Shown here piece by piece: positions 9,276 to 17,792 of a stretch of DNA of 34,045 nucleotides. A program made the position numbers and the translations under genes. The DNA is taken from assembly GCF_900114715.1 (NCBI RefSeq), contig NZ_FOTY01000026.1, positions 1 to 34,045 of the forward strand. The letters run 5' to 3'. Position 1 is the first letter of the stretch. Each line of letters starts with the position of its first letter. Origin of the DNA: Salibacterium qingdaonense (lineage in GTDB: Bacteria > Bacillota > Bacilli > Bacillales > Marinococcaceae). Under the pieces are notes generated by a model that made no database searches, was not told the DNA's origin, and worked only from the letters and a program-made list of their open reading frames with translations.

Positions 9276-9320
9276 AGCCGGAGCCGCTGAAAAGCTTTGA
9301 AAAAGCGGCTCCACGGCTTT
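9276..9320 (+). terminator. Strong hairpin after acpP, possible attenuator
   Basis: Arms agccggagccgct (9276-9288) and agcggctccacggct (9304-9318) pair over 13 bp with a 2-nt bulge. The loop contains the small palindrome aaagcttt. Only three T follow, so it may act as a partial terminator, an RNA-stability element or an RNase III-type stem before rnc rather than a full stop. Confidence 0.55.
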
Positions 9321-9359
9321 GCAGCCGGTAAGGCAAGGATCGACTAAACGGAGGACGTT

Positions 9360-10142
9360 ATGGGACAGAATACAGATAAAAAGAACCATGGATTCCGTTC
9401 AAAAAAAACGAAGAAATTGGTATTAACCGAAAAACACCGCCAGAATCTGTACCAGACGCTGGAACGTCTTGGTTTGTCTTTTTCGGATGAAAAACTGCTT
9501 ATCCAGGCTTTTACCCATTCATCCTATGTGAATGAGCATCGGATTCGTTCGGTCTATGATAATGAACGACTGGAATTTTTAGGAGATGCGGTGCTTGAAT
9601 TGTCGGTATCGCAGCACCTGTTCAAACGATTTTCCACAATGAGTGAGGGAGAAATGACGAAATTACGTGCCGCTATTGTCTGTGAGGCATCGCTTGCCAA
9701 TTTAGCGGAAGAGCTGGAATTCGGCGAACTCGTTTTTCTCGGTAAAGGGGAAGAAATGACCGGCGGACGCAACCGCCCTGCTCTCCTTGCGGACGTATTT
9801 GAAGCATTTACCGGAGCTCTGTATCTCGATCAGGGAATGGATGCCGTATACACCTTTTTGGAACAGACGGTGTATCCCAAAATCGACGACGGTGCTTTTT
9901 CGCATATGATGGATTTTAAAAGCCAGCTTCAGGAACATTTGCAAAAAGATAAGCACGGAACGATTCATTATGAAATCAAAAACGAGATTGGTCCGGCTCA
10001 CAGCAGAGAATTCATTTCGGCTGTCTTCCTGAATGAAGACTTTTTAGGTGAGGGACGAGGCCGGTCGAAAAAAGAAGCGGAACAACATGCCGCTCAGCAG
10101 GCTCTCTCTAAACTGGATCCGGATAAAAAGAAAGAAGACTGA
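9360..10142 (+). CDS. rnc: Ribonuclease III
   Basis: RNase III cleaves double-stranded RNA, including rRNA precursors and, in Bacillus, the signal recognition particle RNA. The 260-residue product has the signature [14 protein letters not shown] at ~68-81 with the acidic metal-binding residues, and a second acidic site in [16 protein letters not shown]. The C-terminal double-stranded RNA-binding domain starts at [11 protein letters not shown] and ends in the [14 protein letters not shown] helix. A short Lys-rich N-terminal extension precedes the domain. cggaggacgtt before the ATG provides the RBS. It is followed by a bidirectional-looking terminator facing a - strand gene. Confidence 0.96.
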   Translation: MGQNTDKKNHGFRSKKTKKLVLTEKHRQNLYQTLERLGLSFSDEKLLIQAFTHSSYVNEHRIRSVYDNERLEFLGDAVLELSVSQHLFKRFSTMSEGEMTKLRAAIVCEASLANLAEELEFGELVFLGKGEEMTGGRNRPALLADVFEAFTGALYLDQGMDAVYTFLEQTVYPKIDDGAFSHMMDFKSQLQEHLQKDKHGTIHYEIKNEIGPAHSREFISAVFLNEDFLGEGRGRSKKEAEQHAAQQALSKLDPDKKKED

Positions 10143-10182
10143 AAGAGGCTGCCCCAGATACGTGGGACAGCCTCTTTTTTTT
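10143..10182 (+). terminator. Terminator between rnc and the UPF0435 gene
   Basis: Arms aagaggctgcccc and gtgggacagcctctt pair with one mismatch and are followed by eight T (ending at 10182). The stem carries A-rich sequence on the other side, so it can also serve the convergent - strand gene, whose stop codon lies within its T-run. Confidence 0.85.
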
Positions 10183-10405
10183 AGGTTTTTTTAATACGTC
10201 CAAGTTCGGAGATGATTGCGTCCATTTCACTGACGCTTATGTTTTCTTTGGATTCAATCATATCATACATTTCTTTTATCTCGTCATAGTGGCTGATATC
10301 AAAATTACCCGGTTCGAACGCGGAAGCATTCACGACCTGCAGTTTTTTTCCGATTTCCTCCACCATGAAGTTAAGGTTGTCTTCTGTCGGCTGTTCAAGA
10401 CCCAA
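10181..10405 (-). CDS. UPF0435 (YfkK-type) small protein
   Basis: This 74-residue acidic protein of the DUF1128/UPF0435 family is the only complete gene on the - strand. Features shared with B. subtilis YfkK are the NLNFMVEEIGKKLQVVN start helix, the PGNFDISHYDEIKEMYDM middle and the SEMDAIISELG end. Function is unknown in the family; the predicted fold is small and alpha-helical. The start is TTG (10405-10403), chosen because agggggag on the - strand lies 7 nt upstream. It has its own promoter-like site and is convergent to rnc and divergent from smc. In B. subtilis yfkK is elsewhere on the chromosome, so this location looks like a local insertion. Confidence 0.88.
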   Translation of the reverse strand: MGLEQPTEDNLNFMVEEIGKKLQVVNASAFEPGNFDISHYDEIKEMYDMIESKENISVSEMDAIISELGRIKKT

Positions 10406-10449
10406 ATGATTCTCCCCCTTCTATGTTGTGGTTGTATGCCGCTCGTTTT

Positions 10450-10478
10450 ATTGTATCGGCTCATTGGAAAAAGAGCAA
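10450..10478 (-). promoter_or_regulatory. Candidate promoter for the UPF0435 gene
   Basis: On the - strand TTGCTC (10478-10473) and TACAAT (10455-10450) are 17 bp apart, about 45 bp before the TTG start. The -10 is good and the -35 moderate. It is back to back with the smc promoter region. Confidence 0.55.
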
Positions 10479-10495
10479 ATACCTTTTGACCAACC

Positions 10496-10524
10496 TTATG
10501 CACACTTTCGTATTATGGTAAAAT
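10496..10524 (+). promoter_or_regulatory. Candidate promoter for smc
   Basis: An extended -10, TGGTAAAAT (10516-10524), has a weak -35 TTATGC 17 bp upstream (10496-10501). An alternative is TTGACC (10486-10491) with TATTAT (10511-10516) at 19 bp. Either would start the smc-ftsY transcript. Confidence 0.55.
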
Positions 10525-10597
10525 AGGAAAGTGTTCTTTTCCTGTAATGAAAGGAACTCGAAGAATGATGACAACCAGGAGGAGGACACCTGATACG

Positions 10598-13500
10598 ATG
10601 TTCCTCAAAAGAATAGAAATTAAAGGATTTAAATCGTTTGCTGAAGCGATGAACATAGAGTTTGTACCCGGCGTAAATGCGGTAGTTGGTCCCAATGGAA
10701 GCGGAAAGAGCAATGTGTCCGACGCCATCCGCTGGGTACTGGGCGAACAGTCGGCCCGTTCGCTGCGGGGGGCAAAAATGGAAGACATCATTTTTGCCGG
10801 CAGTGACACGAGAAAGCCGATGAACGCATCCGAAGTTACTCTGGTGCTTGAAAATGATGATCAGTATTTGGATCTTGAGTATCATGAGGTCAGCGTCACC
10901 CGGAAGTTGTACCGTACCGGGGACAGTGAATATTTAATCAACCGGCAGTCCTGCCGGCGGAAGGATATCGTGGAGCTGTTCATGGATTCCGGGATGGGAA
11001 AAGAAGCTTTTTCCATCATCGGCCAGGGCCGGGTGGAAGAAGTGCTTTCCAGTAAACCGGAGGAACGGCGCGCTATTTTTGAAGAAGCGGCCGGAGTCTC
11101 CAAATACAAACAGCGAAAAAGCCAGGCGGAAAAGAAATTAAGTGAAACGGAAGATAACCTGAACCGGGTGGAAGATATTCTGCATGAACTCGAAAATCAG
11201 GTGGAACCGTTAAAAGAACAGGCATCGATGGCGAAAGACTATCTGGCAAAAAAAGAGGAGCTTGAAGAGAAGGATATCGCGCTGACTGCAGCTGAAATAG
11301 AACAAAAGCATCAAAGGTGGAGCGCCCTTCAGGACACAATCGGACATCTTGAGGAGCAGCAGAAGAAGACGGACAGTCTCGTCAAAGAGCAGGAACAAAA
11401 GCGATCAGAATCCGAAGCAAAAGCAGAAGAGATTGATGAAACGATCAGCCGTATTCAAAACGATCTTGTCAACGTCAGTGAAAATCTTGAAAAAGAAGAA
11501 GGACGCAGACGGGTGCTTGAAGAACGGGGAAAAAACGCCGGTGAAAAAAAGGAAGAATGGGAAAAACGCTGCCGGGAGTTAAGAGAGAAAAGCGAACAAT
11601 CCCGAAAAGAATGGGAAAACCAGGCTCGTATTATGAAAGAAAGCAGCAGCCGTTATCAGTCGCTCGAACAGAATTATGCATCCATTCAGGAGGAATGGAA
11701 GAAATACAAGGAAAGCCGCCGTGAAGAAATTGAATCATTAAAAAGCGAATACATTGAGCGGTTGAACGAGCAGGCAGCCGTCCGTAATGAAGAGAAATAC
11801 CTTGAAGAACAGAAAAAGCAGCTGCAGCACAAACACGGTTCACTGGCAAAAGAAAATCAGGAATATGTAAAAGAACGCACCCAGGCTGAAAAACTCGTGG
11901 AAAACGCCCGTGTAAAAAAAGATAAGGCAGCAGCAGATCATGAACAGGAAAAAGAAACGTGGAAACACCTGCAGGAAACATGGAAAGAACAAAGTGAATC
12001 TGTTGAACAGCTCGAGCAGAAATTGTATGAAGCGTACCGGCATGTGGACCAGACGCGTTCCAGAATTCATGTACTTGAAGAAATGGAAGCAGACTATTCC
12101 GGTTTTTACCAGGGAGTAAGAGAAGTATTAAAGGCCGGAAAAGACACATTGACCGGTGTTGTCGGTGCTGTGGCCGAACTTATTGATGTCCCGAAATCGT
12201 ATACGCTGGCGGTGGAAACAGCACTTGGCGGAGCACTTCAGAACGTTGTAACAAAGACGGAAGAGGACGCAAGAAAAGCGATACAGCTGCTGAAAACACG
12301 CCAGAAGGGCAGGGCAACGATTCTCCCGTCAGAAGTCATCCGCCCGCGCCGGTTATCTTCTGATTTCCGGAACAAACTGCAGTCTGCCGATGGATTTATA
12401 ACGACTGCTTCCGAGGCGGTAAATATAGATGAAGGATACCGGCATATCATCGATCATCTTCTAGGACAGGTCGTGCTGGCTGAATCGCTTGAAGCAGCGA
12501 ACCAGATGGCCCGGCTAACCGGTTATAAGGTGCGCATTGTGACTCTTGACGGTAACGTGGTTAATCCCGGTGGTTCGATGACCGGCGGCAGCAGCGGCAA
12601 AAACAGCAGTCAGATTCTTGCCAGGCAGAACGAACTGGAAGAGCTGAGAGAAAAGCATCGGGACATGCAGGCTAAGACCGAAACGCTGGAGGGAAAAGTC
12701 AGACAGGAAAAGCAGAATCGCGATGAAACAGCAGCGCAGCTGGAAGAAAGCCGCAGGCGTGGGGAAGAAGCAAGAGATGCGCTCGAACAGGCCAAAGAAG
12801 AGCTGACCGGCGCTGAAGCGGATCTTGAAAAAGCCAACTCCAAGCTGTCGATGTATGATAAAGAGTCCTCTTCTCTGGAAGAGGAAGAGGAGCGCCTGCA
12901 GTCCCGTGAAAAAGTGCTGATGGAAAATAAAGAAAGCGTTGCAAAAAAGCTGCGAGTGCTCGATGAGCAGATTGAGGAACTGGAAAAGCAGGAAAAAGAG
13001 CGCGGCGAAAAGCTCGAGCAGCTGAAAGATCAGGAAACAGACATTAAAGTGAAATTGGCCGGGGCGAAAGAATCCGCTTCTAATGATGAAACAGAGGAAA
13101 AGCGTTTAAAAAAACAATGGGAGGAAGAATCCGCCCAGCTGGAAAAGCTGGAACATGATATAGCTGTACTTGAAGAACAGATGTCTTCCATGGAGGGAGA
13201 CGAAGATGTGGAGACAGGCATCGAAAAGCTGCGTGAGGAAAAGGAATCACTTTCCCGCGAGATGGCAAAACTGCGCCGGGACAGAGTGGAAGCAGGGGAC
13301 GACACGCAGCAGCGCAAATCACGTATTCAACAGCTGACCCATGAACGAAATGAAAAGCAGCAGGAACTTCAAAATCACCAGATTGAGCTGAATCGTCTGG
13401 ATGTAGAACTTGATACAAGGCTTGAACATCTGCAGGCAAACTATGAAATAAGCTTTGAACGGGCAAGAGATCAATATCCTCTGACTGAAGATCTGGAAGA

Positions 13501-14170
13501 AACCCGGAAACGGATGGAACTGGTGAAAAGGGGAATCGACGAACTGGGGAACGTCAATCTCGGAGCGATTGATGAATATGAGAGGGTGCACGAACGTGTT
13601 ACTTTTCTCCATGAACAGCAAAAAGACCTGCAGCAGGCCAGGAATTCGCTCAAAGAAGTAATACAGGAAATGGATGACGAAATGAAACGCCGGTTTTCCG
13701 AAACATTTGAAGCGATTCGTTACCATTTCCGCTACACGTTTCAGGAACTGTTCGGCGGAGGAGAAGCCGATCTTGAGCTCACGGATCCAGACCATCTTCT
13801 TCATACCGGTGTAGATATTGCCGCGCGCCCGCCGGGGAAAAAACGCCAAAACCTGTCGCTCCTGTCGGGAGGGGAGAAGGCGCTGACCGCTATCGCCCTG
13901 CTTTTTTCGATAGTTAAAGAGAAGCCTGCCCCTTTCTGTGTGCTCGATGAAGTGGAAGCAGCGCTGGATGAAGCAAATTTGTCCCGTTTTGCCAAATACC
14001 TGCGCACATTCAGTGAAACGACCCAGTTCATTGTAATCAGCCACCGCAAAGCCACGATGGAAGAAGCAGATGTGCTGTACGGTATTACTATGGAAGAGTC
14101 AGGTGTATCAAGAATGGTATCGGTCAAAATGGAGGATGCTGGTGAATTGGTGGAATCCGCCGCACCGTAA
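10598..14170 (+). CDS. smc: Chromosome condensation/segregation ATPase SMC
   Basis: SMC forms the condensin ring with ScpA and ScpB for chromosome organisation and segregation. The 1190-residue product begins MFLKRIEIKGFKSFAE as in other Bacillus SMCs. Walker A GPNGSGKSN is at 31-39; long Glu/Lys-rich coiled coils flank a hinge around residues 500-665 that ends in GGSMTGGSSG. The C-terminal head has the signature LSGGEKAL near 1089 and Walker B FCVLDEVEAALDE near 1113. The ATG at 10598 is preferred; an in-frame ATG at 10547 would add 17 residues, but the aggaggagg RBS (10577-10585) lies between them. FtsY follows within 45 nt, as in B. subtilis. Confidence 0.96.
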   Translation: MFLKRIEIKGFKSFAEAMNIEFVPGVNAVVGPNGSGKSNVSDAIRWVLGEQSARSLRGAKMEDIIFAGSDTRKPMNASEVTLVLENDDQYLDLEYHEVSVTRKLYRTGDSEYLINRQSCRRKDIVELFMDSGMGKEAFSIIGQGRVEEVLSSKPEERRAIFEEAAGVSKYKQRKSQAEKKLSETEDNLNRVEDILHELENQVEPLKEQASMAKDYLAKKEELEEKDIALTAAEIEQKHQRWSALQDTIGHLEEQQKKTDSLVKEQEQKRSESEAKAEEIDETISRIQNDLVNVSENLEKEEGRRRVLEERGKNAGEKKEEWEKRCRELREKSEQSRKEWENQARIMKESSSRYQSLEQNYASIQEEWKKYKESRREEIESLKSEYIERLNEQAAVRNEEKYLEEQKKQLQHKHGSLAKENQEYVKERTQAEKLVENARVKKDKAAADHEQEKETWKHLQETWKEQSESVEQLEQKLYEAYRHVDQTRSRIHVLEEMEADYSGFYQGVREVLKAGKDTLTGVVGAVAELIDVPKSYTLAVETALGGALQNVVTKTEEDARKAIQLLKTRQKGRATILPSEVIRPRRLSSDFRNKLQSADGFITTASEAVNIDEGYRHIIDHLLGQVVLAESLEAANQMARLTGYKVRIVTLDGNVVNPGGSMTGGSSGKNSSQILARQNELEELREKHRDMQAKTETLEGKVRQEKQNRDETAAQLEESRRRGEEARDALEQAKEELTGAEADLEKANSKLSMYDKESSSLEEEEERLQSREKVLMENKESVAKKLRVLDEQIEELEKQEKERGEKLEQLKDQETDIKVKLAGAKESASNDETEEKRLKKQWEEESAQLEKLEHDIAVLEEQMSSMEGDEDVETGIEKLREEKESLSREMAKLRRDRVEAGDDTQQRKSRIQQLTHERNEKQQELQNHQIELNRLDVELDTRLEHLQANYEISFERARDQYPLTEDLEETRKRMELVKRGIDELGNVNLGAIDEYERVHERVTFLHEQQKDLQQARNSLKEVIQEMDDEMKRRFSETFEAIRYHFRYTFQELFGGGEADLELTDPDHLLHTGVDIAARPPGKKRQNLSLLSGGEKALTAIALLFSIVKEKPAPFCVLDEVEAALDEANLSRFAKYLRTFSETTQFIVISHRKATMEEADVLYGITMEESGVSRMVSVKMEDAGELVESAAP

Positions 14171-14175
14171 TCGTA

Positions 14176-14212
14176 AAGGAGGTAGAATCTGCAGAATACT
14201 GCAGGCACAGCT
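14176..14212 (+). promoter_or_regulatory. Unusually distant ftsY RBS with intervening hairpin
   Basis: The only Shine-Dalgarno, aaaggagg (14176-14182), is 30 nt before the ftsY ATG. Between them ctgcag-aata-ctgcag (14189-14204) can fold into a 6-bp hairpin with a 4-nt loop. An in-frame CTG at 14189 is 6 nt from the RBS and could be a rare start. Either the hairpin shortens the effective distance, or translation begins at CTG. Confidence 0.6.
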
Positions 14213-15208
14213 ATGGGATTTTTTGAAAAACTAAAAAACAAAGTAACGCAGCAGACGGACACGGTAACGGAAAAGTTCAAAGAAGGACTGACAAAAACAA
14301 GAGATTCCTTTGCAGAGCAGATGAACGAATTATTTGCGCAGTACAGAACTGTCGATGAGGAGTTTTTCGAAGAACTGGAAGAAATTCTAATCGGCGCGGA
14401 TGCGGGTGTATCCACCGTGATGGAATTGATTGATGAACTCAAAGAAGAAGCCAGACGGCGCAACATCAAGGATTCAAAAAACATAGCTCCGGTCATAACC
14501 GAAAAACTGGCTGAAAAGCTGGATAAAACCGGTGATGATGCTTCTTTGAATATGCAGGGGGATGAGATGACCGTGATTTTGTTTGTCGGCGTGAACGGTG
14601 TCGGCAAAACAACTACAATCGGGAAAATGGCTCACTCTTTTAAAGAAGAAGGAAAAAAAGTAGTAATGGCTGCCGGCGATACGTTTCGTGCCGGTGCTAT
14701 TGAACAGCTGGACGTTTGGGGCGAACGGGTAGGTGTGGACGTTGTAAAACAGCAGGCCGGCTCAGACCCCGCAGCGGTGATGTATGATGCTATTCAGTCA
14801 GCCCGCTCCAAAAATGCTGACGTATTATTGTGTGATACCGCGGGTAGACTGCAGAACAAAGTCAATCTCATGAAAGAACTGGAAAAAGTAAAACGTGTTA
14901 TTTCACGCGAAATACCGAGTGCTCCGCATGAAGTACTGCTTGTACTGGATGCTACAACCGGACAAAATGCCATGAGCCAGGCGAAGACCTTCCAGGAAGC
15001 CACCGATGTCAGCGGAATTGCGCTGACAAAGCTGGACGGTACCGCCAAAGGCGGCATTGTCCTGGCGATCCGGAATGAACTTGATATTCCGGTGAAGCTG
15101 GTGGGACTCGGCGAGAAAATGGATGATATGCAGCCGTTTGATGCTGAGCAGTTCGTATACGGGCTTTTCCGTGAGCTTGTGGAAGAGCAGGCGGAAGAAT
15201 CATCGTAA
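14213..15208 (+). CDS. ftsY: Signal recognition particle receptor FtsY
   Basis: FtsY is the SRP receptor GTPase that docks Ffh-ribosome complexes at the membrane. The 331-residue product has a short N-terminal amphipathic/N domain (MGFFEKLKNKVTQQ), then the NG GTPase domain: G1 GVNGVGKT at 126-133, the insertion-box DTFRAGAIEQL, DTAGR at 208-212 and TKLDG at 272-276. It lacks the long acidic A domain of E. coli, as is usual in Bacillus. The ATG at 14213 matches relatives, although a CTG eight codons upstream is better placed relative to the RBS. Its partner Ffh is encoded 0.4 kb downstream. Confidence 0.96.
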   Translation: MGFFEKLKNKVTQQTDTVTEKFKEGLTKTRDSFAEQMNELFAQYRTVDEEFFEELEEILIGADAGVSTVMELIDELKEEARRRNIKDSKNIAPVITEKLAEKLDKTGDDASLNMQGDEMTVILFVGVNGVGKTTTIGKMAHSFKEEGKKVVMAAGDTFRAGAIEQLDVWGERVGVDVVKQQAGSDPAAVMYDAIQSARSKNADVLLCDTAGRLQNKVNLMKELEKVKRVISREIPSAPHEVLLVLDATTGQNAMSQAKTFQEATDVSGIALTKLDGTAKGGIVLAIRNELDIPVKLVGLGEKMDDMQPFDAEQFVYGLFRELVEEQAEESS

Positions 15209-15218
15209 AGGTTTTGTC

Positions 15219-15247
15219 TTGACAGTACACAATGTCTTTAGTAGCCT
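15219..15247 (+). promoter_or_regulatory. Candidate promoter for ylxM-ffh
   Basis: A perfect TTGACA (15219-15224) lies just after ftsY. At 17 bp the -10 is only TAGCCT (15242-15247). The site is in the right place for a ylxM-ffh promoter, but the poor -10 leaves it uncertain. Confidence 0.4.
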
Positions 15248-15291
15248 TGTGTGTATGTGAAGGATACAGGCTTAACAAAAGGGTGGGACTT

Positions 15292-15639
15292 ATGCTGGAA
15301 AAAACGGTGCGGATGAACGCATTGTTTGACTTTTATCAACCCTTGTTAACGGCAAAACAGCAGAAATACCTGGAGCTCTATTATCTGGATGATTACTCGC
15401 TCGGCGAAATTTCAGAAAGATACGATGTGAGCCGTCAGGCGGTGTATGATAATATCAAACGAACCGAAGTCATGCTGGAAGAATATGAGGAAAAGCTCGG
15501 TCTCTATCGTAAATACAAGCGGCGGATGTCCTTTTACCGGGAACTCCGCCAGTATGCGGGCAGCCATGCTTCTCCTTCCCAAGAGATGCTGGATGCGATA
15601 GAGGCGCTGGAAAAACTCGAGGAGGAGGGGGCGATGTAA
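15292..15639 (+). CDS. ylxM: YlxM family helix-turn-helix protein, SRP-associated
   Basis: The 115-residue product resembles sigma factor region 4. Its HTH is [20 protein letters not shown] (residues ~35-54), followed by [16 protein letters not shown]. Members lie next to ffh throughout Firmicutes, and YlxM has been shown in streptococci to modulate SRP GTPase activity; in Bacillus its role is less clear. The ATG at 15292 gives the family N-terminus MLEKTVRMN; an in-frame ATG at 15232 would add 20 unrelated residues. A gggtggg stretch serves as RBS. Its stop overlaps the ffh ATG by one base (TAATG), implying coupling. Confidence 0.93.
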   Translation: MLEKTVRMNALFDFYQPLLTAKQQKYLELYYLDDYSLGEISERYDVSRQAVYDNIKRTEVMLEEYEEKLGLYRKYKRRMSFYRELRQYAGSHASPSQEMLDAIEALEKLEEEGAM

Positions 15640-16991
15640 TGGCGTTTGAAGGGTTGGCGGAACGGCTTCAGTCCACGTTCGATAAGATGAAGGGACGTGG
15701 AAAAGTATCGGAAGCCGACGTCAAAGAAATGATGCGGGAAGTACGTCTGGCCCTCCTGGAAGCGGACGTAAACTTCAAGGTCGTCAAAAAATTTGTAAAT
15801 GATGTAAAAGAACGTGCGGTAGGACAGGAAGTGATGAAAAGCCTGACTCCCGGCCAACAGGTAATTAAAGTCGTCAATGAAGAGCTGACGGCACTTATGG
15901 GCGGGGAAGAAAGTAAAATCGCAGCGTCGCGTAAGCCTCCTACTGTTGTTATGCTCGCCGGCCTGCAGGGTGCCGGGAAAACAACGACAGTGGCGAAAGT
16001 GGCCAATCACCTCCGTAAGCATCACAACCGAAAACCGCTCCTTGCCGCGGCCGATATCTACCGGCCGGCTGCGATTGATCAGCTGGAGACGCTTGGGAAG
16101 CAGCTGGATATGCCCGTTTATTCCAAAGGGACCGACGCGTCTCCTGTAGATATTGCTAAAGGTGCGGTAGAAGAGGCGAAAGAAGCAAACTGTGATTATG
16201 TTCTCATCGACACCGCGGGGCGTCTGCACGTGGATGAAGAACTGATGGACGAACTCCAGCAGGTAAGAGAAGCGGTTGAGCCCGAAGAAATTCTGCTCGT
16301 TATTGATTCAATGACCGGACAGGACGCCGTAAATGTAGCGGAAAGCTTCCATGAACAGCTTGAGGTGACAGGAGCCATCCTCACAAAACTGGACGGTGAT
16401 ACCCGCGGCGGTGCTGCTCTTTCTGTCCGGGAAGTGACCGGCGTTCCGATTAAATTTGCCGGAACAGGCGAAAAAATAGATGAAATCGATGTATTTCACC
16501 CGGAACGCATGGCATCCCGTATTCTGGGGATGGGAGATATGCTGTCCCTGATTGAAAAAGCAGAGACGAGTGTGGATGATGAACGCGCCAAAGAACTCCA
16601 GAAAAAAATGAAGTCAGCCGACCTCACTTTCGATGATTTTCTGGAACAGCTGGAACAAGTGCGCAACATGGGGCCCCTTGATGATCTGCTGCAGATGATG
16701 CCCGGCGCAAACAAAAAAGCCATGAAAAATATTCAGGTGGATGAAAGCCAGATCGGCCGGGTGGAAGCGATTGTCCGTTCGATGACCAAGCATGAAAAAG
16801 ACAACCCGTCGGTGATGAATGCAAGTAGAAAACGACGTATCGCAAAAGGAAGCGGCACAACGATTCAGGATGTAAACCGGCTTTTGAAACAGTTTGAAGA
16901 TATGAAGAAAATGATGAAACAAATGACCGGCGGGAATCAAAAAGGCAAGAAAAAGGGGAAAGGCGGAATGCAGCTTCCTTTTTTACAGTGA
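15639..16991 (+). CDS. ffh: Signal recognition particle protein Ffh (SRP54)
   Basis: Ffh binds signal sequences and SRP RNA, delivering ribosomes to FtsY. The 450-residue product has an N domain (1-~90), a G domain with GLQGAGKT at 108-115, DTAGRL at 191-196 and TKLDGD at 249-254, and a Met-rich M domain from ~300 with the RNA-binding helix around RIAKGSG ([17 protein letters not shown]). The last ~20 residues form the Gly/Lys/Met tail. The ATG overlaps the ylxM stop, with gaggaggggg a few bases upstream. It is followed by a new promoter for rpsP. Confidence 0.97.
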   Translation: MAFEGLAERLQSTFDKMKGRGKVSEADVKEMMREVRLALLEADVNFKVVKKFVNDVKERAVGQEVMKSLTPGQQVIKVVNEELTALMGGEESKIAASRKPPTVVMLAGLQGAGKTTTVAKVANHLRKHHNRKPLLAAADIYRPAAIDQLETLGKQLDMPVYSKGTDASPVDIAKGAVEEAKEANCDYVLIDTAGRLHVDEELMDELQQVREAVEPEEILLVIDSMTGQDAVNVAESFHEQLEVTGAILTKLDGDTRGGAALSVREVTGVPIKFAGTGEKIDEIDVFHPERMASRILGMGDMLSLIEKAETSVDDERAKELQKKMKSADLTFDDFLEQLEQVRNMGPLDDLLQMMPGANKKAMKNIQVDESQIGRVEAIVRSMTKHEKDNPSVMNASRKRRIAKGSGTTIQDVNRLLKQFEDMKKMMKQMTGGNQKGKKKGKGGMQLPFLQ

Positions 16992-17004
16992 AAAGGAAAA
17001 ACCC

Positions 17005-17033
17005 TTTACAGGGAAATGCAGTCCTATTATAAT
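17005..17033 (+). promoter_or_regulatory. SigmaA promoter of rpsP
   Basis: TTTACA (17005-17010) and a perfect TATAAT (17028-17033) are separated by 17 bp, a strong vegetative promoter ~38 bp before the rpsP ATG. It suits the high expression of a ribosomal protein gene. Confidence 0.85.
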
Positions 17034-17070
17034 AATTTATTGTGTGAAAAATATTTGGAGGTGTCTGCTA

Positions 17071-17343
17071 ATGGCAGTTAAAATCAGACTTAAACGTATG
17101 GGAGCAAAAAAATCACCATTTTATCGTCTTGTAGTGGCCGACTCCCGCGCTCCGCGCGACGGCCGTTTTATTGAAGAAATCGGAACGTACAACCCGCTGA
17201 AAGACCCGGCGGAGGTCAGCATCAACGGCGAAAAGGCTGTACAGTGGATGCTCGACGGCGCCCAGCCTTCCGATACAGTCCGGAACCTCTTTTCCAGAGA
17301 AGGCCTGATGGAACGTCTTCATAACGAGAAAAACGGGAAGTAA
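17071..17343 (+). CDS. rpsP: 30S ribosomal protein S16
   Basis: S16 is a small-subunit assembly protein that binds 16S rRNA early. The 90-residue product has the family signature from [19 protein letters not shown] through [13 protein letters not shown], and the usual length. The ATG at 17071 follows ggaggtgtctgcta; an in-frame upstream codon at 17044 would precede the RBS. It is co-transcribed with khpA, whose GTG start lies 45 nt beyond its stop. Confidence 0.97.
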   Translation: MAVKIRLKRMGAKKSPFYRLVVADSRAPRDGRFIEEIGTYNPLKDPAEVSINGEKAVQWMLDGAQPSDTVRNLFSREGLMERLHNEKNGK

Positions 17344-17388
17344 AAAGCGCTGTCTGCTGCCCGATTATGGAGAAAGGCGGGAAAATCT

Positions 17389-17619
17389 GTGAAACAATTG
17401 GTCAAAACAATGGCCCGCCCGCTCGTTGACTTTCCAGATGAGATGGAAGTGACAGAGCGCCGGGAAGGAGAAATTCTCGTTCTGACATTAACGGTGCATG
17501 AAAATGATATGGGAAAAGTAATCGGAAAGCAGGGTGGAACAGCTAATGCGATGCGTTCCATTCTGCAGGCCGGTGCCTCTTATCAACAGGAGCGCGTTCG
17601 ATTGGATATTATCAAATAG
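17389..17619 (+). CDS. khpA: KH-domain RNA-binding protein KhpA (YlqC)
   Basis: The 76-residue product is a single KH domain with the RNA-binding loop IGKQGG at 45-50 in MGKVIGKQGGTANAMR. In pneumococcus and other Firmicutes KhpA dimerises with KhpB/Jag and affects cell division and sRNA binding. The start is GTG at 17389 (gaaaggcgg upstream), giving the family N-terminus MKQLVKTMARPLVDFP. It lies directly after rpsP, as in nearly all Bacilli, and is followed by a strong terminator. Confidence 0.94.
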   Translation: MKQLVKTMARPLVDFPDEMEVTERREGEILVLTLTVHENDMGKVIGKQGGTANAMRSILQAGASYQQERVRLDIIK

Positions 17620-17653
17620 GAAAAAGGCAGGGATTGCGGATCCCTGCCTTTTT
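17620..17653 (+). terminator. Terminator after rpsP-khpA
   Basis: Arms aaaaaggcagggat (17621-17634) and atccctgccttttt (17640-17653) pair perfectly over 14 bp with a 5-nt loop, and the right arm ends in five T. The stem lies directly after the khpA stop. Confidence 0.88.
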
Positions 17654-17675
17654 AAAAAGATAGAACGGGTGTAAT

Positions 17676-17764
17676 GCCGGCTTTTCAGGAAGCCAGCCCT
17701 TTTCCTGTAAAAGCGGCCGGGTGACAAGAGCCCGGTCTCTTTACTACACGGATGCAGGCCGCTT
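17676..17764 (+). promoter_or_regulatory. Structured leader with mutually exclusive hairpins upstream of ylqD
   Basis: The khpA-ylqD gap can form a long hairpin A: 17676-17691 pairs with 17702-17717, ~15 bp with single-base bulges. The segment aagcggcc at 17711-17718, which is part of the right arm of A, can instead pair perfectly with ggccgctt (17757-17764) as stem B. A third hairpin C, ccggg/cccgg (17717-17721 and 17731-17735), with the T-rich tail tctcttta, lies inside B. A and B cannot coexist. This resembles a leader switch, but no known riboswitch class is recognised. Confidence 0.45.
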
Positions 17765-17792
17765 CATCATTTGTTCCCAACCGAGGTGAATC

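Noticed and set aside
13319-14044. - strand ORF of 241 codons within smc
   Set aside because: It lies entirely antisense to the conserved SMC C-terminal region, is rich in Phe/His/Cys in a way typical of shadow frames, and has no RBS.
13801-14607. - strand ORF of 268 codons across smc-ftsY
   Set aside because: It is a Ser-rich antisense shadow of SMC and FtsY coding sequence with no family motif.
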